Of a stretch of DNA of 64,000 bases, positions 55,960 through 64,000 are shown piece by piece. The stretch is from the NCBI RefSeq assembly GCF_020360975.1, contig NW_025408671.1, forward strand, positions 1,178,001 to 1,242,000, written 5' to 3'. Under the pieces are notes generated by a model, which was given only the letters and a program-made list of their open reading frames with translations, had not been told where the DNA came from and ran no database searches. Source of the DNA: Hirsutella rhossiliensis (Eukaryota; Ascomycota; Sordariomycetes; Hypocreales; Ophiocordycipitaceae). Position numbers and translations under genes: made by a program. How positions within the stretch are numbered: position 1 is the stretch's first letter; every line of letters starts with the position of its first letter.

Positions 55960-56840
55960 AGGATATAATACGCGAGATTATTACCCTTTAATATAAGGTA
56001 TAGTTACTTAGGAATAGAGGAGGTAACGGATAAGTTAGGGACCTTAGAGAAGTAGTTAAACTAAAATAGCTAGGACTATTCGATAGTACTTATAGCACGC
56101 TTTAAGACTTTCTTACTTAACTTAAGGCCTACTACCGGTTTTACCTTACTAAACTCTTAGACCTAGTTAAAAAGGTACTCTATATAGGAAATTATTTATC
56201 TAAAACGGTACTTACTTAGTTTAAACCTAATATAAGGGATTTTCTTAATAACTAACTAGCGTAATAAGATAATAAGATAGACGAAGTCTTTACTAGTTTC
56301 TAAGGATTCGAAGAAGCTATTATAAAGGTATTTAGAACTACTAATAAGGAATAAGAAGCTAAATAGAAACTTTAAGAACTTTAATAAAGGATCTTAGTAT
56401 TAGATTATACTTTAAAGTTCCGTTAAGTTACCTTAAAGCTTAATTAAGACAACGAACCTTTTATATTATAATTCTATAATAGGCTTAAAGAAGAAGTTAA
56501 GAACGAGCGTTATAAGGAAAATCGACCTAATAACCTCTTAGACTATATTACTATAGTAGTACGAATCGACGATAAATAGTATACGCGACGCTAAGAAAAG
56601 AAATAAGGAAGAGGAAACTAAAACCCTTCTTATAGGAATAACTTTAACCGACGTACTAACTATAAAAAAAAGCGTAAAACTCCTATTACTTACGCCTATA
56701 TAACTAACCTAGGTAGGATAGACCTAGACGTAATATAAAAAAGTAAAAGAAAGTGTTTTAATTATAGGAAACTTAGATATTACTTTAAAGAATATAGATA
56801 ACCTCGTAAGGAGAAGAAAACCTACTAAGCACTAGCCTTA
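55960..56840 (+). pseudogene. Ty3-type gag relic (Gypsy-3)
   Basis: Capsid/nucleocapsid protein. Readable blocks at about 56,440-56,570: NEPFILQFYNRLKEEVKNERY-like, RPNNLLDYITIVVRIDD, then a basic NYKKKRKTPITYA. A CCHC zinc knuckle at about 56,750-56,806 reads KCFNYRKLGYYFKEYRQPRK, with Cys and His mutated to Tyr by RIP, from C-x2-C-x4-H-x4-C. This layout is usual for fungal Ty3/Gypsy gag. Protease, RT and integrase are not visible downstream, so the element is truncated or interrupted. Confidence 0.72.
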
Positions 56841-58078
56841 GAAGGTAAGAAATACCTAAACGCTATTAATAGATAGGAACTAAAGTATAAACTCCTAAAT
56901 TAGACTATATACTATAACGACGAATATATAGTATACTTAAGCAATAAAAACGGTACTAGATAGTTCCTATAGCTATTTAGGAAAGCCCTTATAATAATAT
57001 AGCGAAGGGATCTTAAAATATAAAAATAAGTTAAATTTATAGAACTAAAATACCCCTATCTTAAAGGAGTCTCTTAAGACTAGATTAAGAAGAACGGTAA
57101 ACGATTCTAGGAAGATATATAAAATAAAAATCGATAATAATAATAGGTAGTCTATAAATAATATAATAAAGAAGATATAGATATAGCCTTTATACTTATA
57201 AAACTTAGATAGTAACCTAAAAAGGAATAACGAAGTATCGATAATATAAGCTTTAAAGAATAAGAAATACCTAGAGAAATAAAAGATAAGAACGAACTTA
57301 TACTACTACCCTCGCTATTAAAGGAAAATACTATAATTAGAGAATATACTTTATACTTTAAAGAATTTAAAGAAATACTTAAAATTAAAACCTAATAAAT
57401 ACCTTAAATTCTTATAGAAAACTAATAAGCTATACTAATTCGATATTAACTAGTACTATATAAAGGAGACTACGCTATAGCTATCGCCGTAGTCGATACC
57501 TTTATAGCTTTATAACGAGAATAGTAACTATAAGGAGAATTTAAAGATAATCTATAAATACTACTTACTTATAAGTATTATAAGTATATTTTATAGATAT
57601 TATATATCTACCTAGATTATATAATATACTTTTAGATAAAGGTATAATACGACGCCTTCCTAGTTAAGTTTAAGGGATAAGTACTTTCGAAACCTTACTT
57701 AAGTATAGAACTAAACTACTAAAAAATCTATTAACGCTACCTAAACGACTAAGTTATATTATTAGACCCCGATTATAGCACGCTACTTAAATACCGCGAT
57801 AATTATAGTTTATTAATAAGATATTTTTTAAAGATATATAAAATCTATAAATACGTTAAAATAGAAGAATAGTATAATACTACTTACTTTAAGATATCTA
57901 AACCCTTAATCTTTTAAAGATTTATATAATAAGTTAAATATAATAAAGAAGATTATAACGAATATATATACCTAAGCTATAAAGTTTATAAATATAAAAA
58001 AGCATAAGTATAGTATAAATAATATAACGGTATACTAAAAGATTATTAGTAATACGTATAAAGGCTATAAGCTATATT
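56841..58078 (+). pseudogene. Unidentified ORF relic following gag
   Basis: A long frame with RIP-type stops continues after the knuckle: KEQEIPREIKDKNELILLPSL-like, VLYKGDYAIAIAVVDTFIAL, YDAFLVKFKG, VILLDPDYSTLLKYRDNY, KYVKIEE. It ends at the left end of Copia-2. It has no RT or integrase motif that I can recognise and may be another gene relic. Confidence 0.4.
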
Positions 58079-58250
58079 TCTTATAAAGAGAGATATAAGA
58101 AGTATATATAAAATGCACGAAGGTAAAATTAAAAGTAAGGGGTCGGATAGGTAGGGTAGAGAGTTTTAATTCTTACGGGAGCAGTAATAAAGGTAGGGGA
58201 GTAATTATTATATTGCCTTAATTATCCTTCTTTCCTCTATCTAACGCCCC
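58079..58250 (-). repeat. Copia-2 3' LTR
   Basis: The left end matches 63,954-64,000 over 47 bp (GAGAGATA, AGAAGT, ATATAAAAT, CACGAAGGT). The right boundary is estimated from a purine-rich stretch on the minus strand (AAAGAGGGGC at about 58,247-58,256) and is uncertain because the 5' LTR is cut by the window end. Confidence 0.65.
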
Positions 58251-58399
58251 TCTTTATACCTATCTAGCATCTTAATTAATAAAGAAGATCCTACTTAAAG
58301 AAGCTACTAATGTCCTTTCGACTACCGAGCTTTTTACCGGTTTTTCCCCTCCTTTCTAGCCGTTGCCGGCATATCCGTCTTTTCTTTCGCTACCTCTAT

Positions 58400-61300
58400 A
58401 GGAAGCTATCGCTACTTCTACTTCCCCTCTTACCCCTACCCTCCTCTCTACACCTTCTTTTAGCTCCTTCCTTAAAACCTGTTTTTTAGCTTCCTAGGTC
58501 CCTTATACTAAGGGATATCTCCGAGAACTACGAAATTAAGCTACGTTTCGCGACACACCCCCTTAGCTATAGCCTGCCCTTATAGAAAGGGTAAAGCTAA
58601 ATACCTAGGCTAGTAAGTATATAGAGGAGGTCTTAGTCTATACTTATCCCCTACTCGAGAAATCCGGGTTTTAGCCCTAGGCTCTTTTAGACCTACTTTA
58701 GGAAAAGGGGCCTTAAGGAGGAAATTAAGTCCTATAAGAAAGGGGGGCTTCTCTAAGGATAAGTCCCTAAAAAGGGGGCCTTTAAGAAGAATAAGTCCTA
58801 ATTAAGCTAGGGGCCCTCCTCTAGGATAAGTCCTAATTCCTCTCTTCGGCTATAGACGTCTCCTTCCTCCTACGTGCTATTAGCTCCTCTCGTAGTCTCT
58901 TAAGGCGGGCTTCTAAGGACAGCTTCTCTCGAACGGCTTCTAGCCCTATTTACTATAAAAAGATAGCTAGCTTCTACTTCGGTAGGGGCTTCGTAAGACC
59001 GTCGGCTTTTATCGATACTATTAGAACCTAACGGACGGAAATAAGTCCCCTTTAGACTTCTTAGCGTAACTAATACTAGTAGATATCGATATGCCGTAGC
59101 CGGGTCGATAGCTTGCTATTTTCCTCCGTAAGAATCCGTATAGTCTACGTATTATTATATTCTATAGCTAACGGGGACGGAATTTGCAGTTATAAAGATA
59201 TTAGCAGCTAGCTAAGGAAAATCGCTTCTTTTAACGCTTCTAAAAGAGCTAATAGCTCTGCCTCCGTACTTAAAGTTATAACGGTAGCTTATTTTAAAGC
59301 TCTCTAAGCAATAGTTCCTCTAAAAAGAGATATAATATACCCCTATAAGCTCTTTCTATCTAATAAATTGTCCGTAAAAGACGAATCGCTCGAATAAAGG
59401 AAGATTTCGGCAGCTTATTTCCTTCCCTGCCCTCATAGGCGTAGACTATATAATCTCGTTAAATAGAGATAAAGGATAGCTCTATCTACTACTTCTTAAT
59501 GCCTAGGGCTAGGATTCTAGTTATACCTAGCTAGCCGGGAGACCGTAAAAGAGATATCCGGTCTAGTAGAAATAGCTGAAAAAAGTAGGGAGCCTACCTT
59601 CTATTAATATTAGTGTTTTTCTTGCTCCCTAGCTTAAAAGGACGGATTAGGTAAAAGCTCTTTATCTAATATAGGTATAGAGGGAAGCTTCTTATTAAGG
59701 GAATTAGGGAGGAATTTATAAGCGACCTTATCGATATAGGCGTCTTAGGTAAGCTAAATAGTCCGTTAGGACCTATTCTAAAGGATTCGTATCCCTAGGA
59801 ACCACTTTAGCTCCCTTAGCCTAGTTATCTTATACCTTTATTATAGGCCTCGTATAGCCTCCCTAGCAGCAGCTTCTTCCTCTTTCGGGTAGGCCTAGAT
59901 AATATCGTCGACGTAGAAGAAGACCGTGATTTTACCCTTCTATATTATATACGGTTCCTAAGGGACTTTCGTAAAGCCTAGGGCTTCGAGGGAACCTATT
60001 AAATGCTATTACTAAAGAAGGGGTGATCTTCGTAGTCCGTATAGAGCTTTCCTAAGCTATAGAACCTTTCCTAGTTATTAGAAACTAGGAGGAAGTCGTA
60101 TATAGACAACTTCTTCTTCCTTAAGAGGGCAGTTAACGAAGGCGTTAACTGCATCTATCTAATCGAGCTCGAGGTCGAATTCTGCTACTATAGCTATAAG
60201 GGTCCGAAAAGACATCCCTACTAGGGTGGTTGCCCTAGTAGGTAGATCCCTCTTTTCCTATTAATTCCCGTAGATAACTAGCCGGGCTTTATACTTTTAA
60301 AGGAAGCCGTATTTATTAGTCCTATAGATAAAGACCTACTTATAGCTAAGGACCTGTTTTCCTCTTGCCTTTTCCTTAAGGACCTCTTCGAAAGACCCTA
60401 TCTCTTCGTGTAAGGCTAGGTAGTCTTTCTAGGCCTAGAAAAACTAGTCTCTAAAGGGGTGTTTTTCTAGCTGCTTCTAGTTTGCTAGTGGGTCTAGGAG
60501 GTCTCTTTTATATACCTTCCTTGCTGATAGCTATGGCTTAAAGAGCCGGCCTACTATAAACGCTCCGTGGGAACTGTCTTCTATTAGCGTTAGGTAGAAG
60601 TCGGAAAAACGATCGAAATAGGGGAGAGGTTAGTCTTCTTTTATATCGGGCCCTATACCTTCCTTTGCTTCTCGAAGTAGGGACAAAAAGGCAGCCGGAT
60701 AATCCTTTAAGAGAGGTGCCTTTCCTACCCCCTTAGGGGCCGAGACGGGAAGACTAACTAAAAAAGCTACTTCTAGATCTTCTTCTTATTCTATAAGAGG
60801 AGGCGTAGGGAGGTAGGCGTATTCTAGCTCTACCGCTTTCCTATAGTCTCCTTCTTCGTCTAGATTATCTAATCTAGCAGCTTCCTCTTCTTCTTCTTTA
60901 AAGTCGGCGTTATCCTCGACTGCTTCGACGTCGGCTTCTTCTTCTATTTCCTCGTCTAGGGCCTCTTCTTAAGACTATTAGGAAGGGGGAATTTAGATCT
61001 TCTAAATTAACTAACGTTAAGAGAGTAAGAGGGGCTATTAATCCCTCTTTCCGTCGAAGAAGCTAGATTCGTCGAAAATTATATCCCTAGTCGAAATAAC
61101 CTTCTATAGAAGAGGAATCTAGATCCGGAAGATATTCGTGGAATTATACCTAATAAGGTAACTAATAAAGGCTCTTAGATTAAGCTTTCTTTTCTTCTTC
61201 CTTTTTAGCTATATATCGGCAGTTATTACGTATGCCTTATAGCCGTAGGCACGAAGGTAGGCTAGCGAGGCCCTCTTCTTTATAAAGAGCTTAAGGGGGG

Positions 61301-62640
61301 ATTTCTAGTCTATTCCTTAGTTTAGTTCCCTAGGGTCCTTAGGGTCCCTAGGGGTCCGGTTCCGAAGGTAATAGGCGGTCTTAACGACTTCCCTCTAAAG
61401 GTTATATAGAAGCCTTATAGTAAGTCTTATCGTACGGGCCCTTTCTATTATAGCACCCCTTAATCTTTCTGCCCCTCTATTCTAGGCCTAGGTATTCGGT
61501 GCTAACGGGAGGGGTAAAATGCCCCTTTTTCGAAGCTAATTTAAGATATCCTTTATAAATAGCTCTCCGTTAGACCGTATCTTCTTTACCTCGTAGCTAA
61601 AGTAGGATTTTATCTAGTTAACGAAGTCCTAGAAGGCAGACTAGTTATGCTTGCTTAGGTAGGTCCGTAAGAAATAGGGGAAAACCATCCCTAAAAAAGC
61701 GTCTATAAAAAACATTACCCTAACGAAGCTTTCCTAGTCCTTAGAGACGTCGGTCTAATCGACCTAAATTTCCTTATACGGCTGGTCCGGCCGTATTAGG
61801 GTCCATCTAGAAATTCGTCTCCTAGTCTTTCCTTAGCCGCAGTATTCGCATTCGACGGTCTTTAGGCCCCTTATTAGTACGCCCTATTATTGGCCTAGCT
61901 TATATAAAGCTAGGGGGCCCGGGTGACTAAGTCGTGCGTGCTAAAGAAGACCGTCTCCTTAGGCTGCCGGAAGAGGGTCCTTTAAACCTACCCTCCTTCG
62001 AGCAGGGAAAGCTAACTTCTTAAGAGATTCCTTCCTAAGGATAGGTCGGAATTCGAGAATAAATTAACCGAATTTCTCCTCGATAAGCCTAATAGTCTGA
62101 TTCTTCTAGACTAGCCTCGTAGGCTTAGACGTCGTATCCTAGAAGATTCCTTCCTCTTAAAGAAGGCGGAAGGAAATTAAGCTCGTTAAAAATCAAGGGC
62201 AAAAAGCTACCCTTTTTCTTCGAAGAATTTATATAGATCTATTAGGTAATTTCATCGTAAAATTCACGCTTCCGTATCCCTCTATCTATACGGTTAATTC
62301 CCCGGCAATAAGGTATTCCCTCCGTGCCTTCTTAAAGGACCGGAATCGTAAGAGTATATTGCAAATATCGAGGGAAGCACTAGAGTTAAGGATAGCTAAT
62401 TTTCGTAGGGGATAATCGGAGCGCTCTAACGGTTAGTCTTAGCCTTATTAATCCGTAGGGAAGACAAAGGCCGGATTTACTATACCAACGATTTTTCCTC
62501 GAATTTGCGGCTCGAATAAGGGCAGCGGCGTTATTAGTTGCTATTTCTTAGCAACCCGAATCTCGTCTATCTTCTTCTACAACGAGGGATCCTCCTTAAG
62601 AGACTGTTATATCGTTTCTTATAGCCTCTTTAAAGGGTTA
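58400..62640 (-). pseudogene. Copia-2 pol relic: PR-IN-RT-RH
   Basis: Read on the minus strand. Integrase zinc-binding part near 61,835-61,955: HARLSHPGPLALYKLG, then GLKTVECEYCG. The integrase core follows towards 61,000. An acidic linker at 60,850-60,970 (Glu/Asp-rich) separates it from RT. The RT catalytic box reads KGKITVFFYVDDII near 59,900-59,941, and RNase H lies further left, to about 58,900. Order integrase then RT confirms Ty1/Copia. Many TAG/TAA stops make it inactive, but stretches between stops are longer than in Copia-1. Confidence 0.78.
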
Positions 62641-63860
62641 AATCCTTTAGGTCGGTTTTCCTCGAAGACCTACTAGCATTGTGATAACCGATGGCCTAGG
62701 GATTTGCAGGCTAGGCAGCCGTTTCGCCTAGTCTTTCGTTTCTTCGAGGAATCCTCGTCCCGATCCGGAAGGTCTGCTTAAAAACCTCCCCTTTTTACCC
62801 CTTATTGCTGATTTTAACGAAGAGGTTCGATTTCGACTAGTTCCCTGATTTTTCAACTAACGGACTAAAAGGTCTATTAGGGGACTAGTCGGGCCGGTCT
62901 AACTAACGGGGCCGGGGCCGGGCCCGGAGCAAGATACGAAGCCGGGGCCGGGACCGGGGCAGCCGTTAAAGACGGTGTTAAGGCTCTCGAGGGAGGTAGA
63001 GCCGGAGGGGCAACAGCCGCAGCAGCAGCAGCGGGAACCGCAGCAACAGGGGCTGCAGCAGCTGCAGGGGCAGCAGGTCGAGCCGTCTAGGTCGAGTGCT
63101 GGCCACGAAGGAATAAGACTGCTTGCTGTTATACTCTAGCAGCCTCTTCGTTTAGTTCCCGGCTAGCTTCTCGAAAGATAGTCGAGTAACCGTTACTAAT
63201 AGGCTTTATTAGCAGAGATATATCCCGTAGCTACTAGCCGGATAGAGCTTCTATAAGGAAGTATTAGTTAGCTTCCTTAAGGATTTCTTCCTACTTAGCT
63301 AGCCACGAAGAAGCTAGTAGGTTCCTAGTAGAAAAGGCTCCTAGATATACCGTATAGGTCTTCCTAATACGGTTAGTTATATAGCCCCTCGAGGGAGCTG
63401 TCGAGGTCTCGAGCTTTAAAAGCCACTGCCTAGGAGTCTCTTCCTCTTAAAGCGAGATTAGCTTTACGGCACTAACGGATTCCGTTATTGCCGTACGAGC
63501 AGCAGTTAGCAGCTTCGTCTAGTAAAGGTATTCCTTTCGGTGACTCTCGAAGTCGCCTAAGGTAGTAGAAAAAGCTCTCTGCTATACGGAGGTTAGCTTA
63601 GAGAAGAGGGAAGCTCCCTCTATAAATTCCGTTGCCCTAGGACGAAGAGGGGGCTCGAGAGGGGCCTGCTTATCAGAGAAGACTAAATTATAGATAGTTC
63701 TATCTATACGAGCCCGTAGCTACTTTACTTACTTATCCTAATCTTAGGGCTCTATAAGAATCGTCCTATAGACCGTAGGGACGGCAGAGGAGTCGGTTTT
63801 CGTTATTATTACGGAAGAAGAGGGGGCAGAAAAGTCGGTTAAAAATCGGCTTTTCTAGTA
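62641..63860 (-). pseudogene. Copia-2 gag relic
   Basis: Read on the minus strand. Capsid part: NLVFSDKQAPLEPPLRPRA near 63,640-63,700, then FESHRKEYL, TAITESVSAVKLISL and ETPRQWLLKL-like at 63,400-63,550. A flexible Ala/Pro-rich hinge from CAG/GCAGCN-rich DNA (about 62,930-63,085) follows, with PAAPAAAAAPVAAVPAAAAA. The zinc knuckle at about 62,676-62,722 reads CLACKSLGHRLSQC, an intact C-x2-C-x4-H-x4-C. The start codon is uncertain; the 75-codon open frame at 63,766-63,993 is a different frame and probably a shadow. Confidence 0.78.
62930..63085. repeat. GCAGCA-rich low-complexity tract
   Basis: Runs of GCAGCAGCAGC, GGGGCCGGG and GCTGCAGCAGCTGC encode the Ala/Pro hinge of the Copia-2 gag on the minus strand. 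It keeps many CA/TG sites that RIP has not changed. Confidence 0.75.
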
Positions 63861-63940
63861 AGAGGGGTAAAAGAGAGCCACGAGGGATGCAAGGAAGATG
63901 CCTTTTACAGCAGCCGGAAGGTATAGGAATTCTATTCCTC

Positions 63941-63953
63941 CCGGGCTTATAAC
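63941..63953 (-). promoter_or_regulatory. Copia-2 primer-binding site, initiator tRNA-Met anticodon arm type
   Basis: On the minus strand GTTATAAGCCCGG follows the LTR end. It is the same core as in Copia-1 (42,462) and is again complementary, after one RIP-type change, to the anticodon arm of initiator tRNA-Met. Confidence 0.68.
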
Positions 63954-64000
63954 TCTCGCGAAGAGAGATACGAGAAGTGCATATAAAATACACGAAGGTG
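63954..64000 (-). repeat. Copia-2 5' LTR, partial at the window end
   Basis: 47 bp matching 58,079-58,125. On the minus strand the LTR ends CGCGAGA directly before the primer site. Confidence 0.75.

Larger units (their letters stand above)
1..64000. other. RIP-mutated, gene-poor repeat compartment
   Basis: Almost the whole window shows the signature of repeat-induced point mutation: CpA and TpG are scarce, TpA is very frequent and CpG is kept. Ancestral frames are broken mostly by TAG and TAA, as expected when CAG, CAA and TGG mutate. Paired LTR copies differ by transitions only. The clear exception is about 10,560-12,980. Milder mutation is seen in the GC-rich trinucleotide block at 25,050-25,870, in part of a LINE (37,560-38,600) and in the Copia element from 58,300 on. 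RIP is known from filamentous ascomycetes; calling the organism one is inference from this pattern and from the element families. Confidence 0.93.
58079..64000 (-). mobile_element. Copia-2, Ty1/Copia element on the minus strand, running off the window
   Basis: The element reads right to left: 5' LTR (only its last 47 bp are in the window, 63,954-64,000), primer site, gag with zinc knuckle, integrase, RT, RNase H, 3' LTR (58,079 to about 58,250). The two visible LTR ends align base for base with transitions only. RIP is milder than elsewhere, and CA and TG are common. It interrupts the relic that ends at 58,078. Confidence 0.88.

Noticed and set aside
63766..63993. 75-codon minus-strand frame at the right edge
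   Set aside because: It starts inside the LTR and lies in a different frame from the gag relic.
1..64000. Centromere or mitochondrial insert as explanation for the base composition
   Set aside because: CpG is kept and changes are CpA-to-TpA in aligned repeats, which is specific for RIP. No mitochondrial gene motif was seen.
1..64000. tRNA, rRNA or CRISPR array
   Set aside because: No cloverleaf with conserved boxes, no rRNA segment and no regular spaced repeat was seen. The tRNA-like matches are retrotransposon primer sites.

Overview
The window comes from a filamentous ascomycete (Pezizomycotina-type) genome. It is a graveyard of transposable elements that have been hit almost end to end by repeat-induced point mutation (RIP). 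CpA and TpG are nearly absent, TpA is in great excess and CpG is kept. Old coding frames can still be read, but they are broken almost only by TAG and TAA, the products of CAG, CAA and TGG. No intact protein-coding gene was found, and no tRNA, rRNA or CRISPR array. All gene entries are therefore relics, identified from motifs that survive in frame.

Layout. 1-10.8 kb: a Mutator-like (MULE) transposase relic, cut near its 3' end by a complete Gypsy chromovirus (Gypsy-1, 2893-10686, 257-bp LTRs, 5-bp duplication AGCGG). 10.6-13.0 kb: the only un-RIPed island, non-coding as far as can be seen, with a MITE-like element, fold-backs and a TATA-type promoter motif. 12.7-16.9 kb: two copies of a dispersed repeat (R1). 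17.4-18.5 kb: a RIPed bZIP gene relic. 19.6-26.6 kb: a second complete Gypsy element (Gypsy-2, 186-bp LTRs, duplication GTAGG). 28-36.5 kb: repeats R1 and R2, a solo short LTR, a Tad1-like LINE on the minus strand, a solo Copia LTR and unassigned ORF relics. 37-39.7 kb: a Tad1-like LINE on the plus strand, cut off at the start of its reverse transcriptase. 41.9-47.7 kb: a complete Copia element (Copia-1, 568-bp LTRs, duplication ATAAT). 48.2-50.1 kb: a short LTR pair around a non-retroviral ORF. 50-58 kb: heavily decayed sequence with an inverted LTR-like pair and a Ty3-type gag. 58.1-64 kb: a less decayed Copia element on the minus strand (Copia-2) that runs off the window.

The elements interlock by nesting: Gypsy-1 lies in the MULE and the solo Copia-1 LTR lies in R2. 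Exact target duplications support Gypsy-1, Gypsy-2, Copia-1 and the solo Copia-1 LTR. The most notable observations are long antisense ORFs between the integrase/chromodomain end and the 3' LTR in both complete Gypsy elements; a sharp RIP boundary inside one LTR, next to its mutated twin; Copia LTRs ending in AGA rather than CA; Copia primer sites matching the anticodon arm of initiator tRNA-Met; and a short LTR pair carrying an unrelated ORF. Family names rest on motif recognition by eye; no database search was run.
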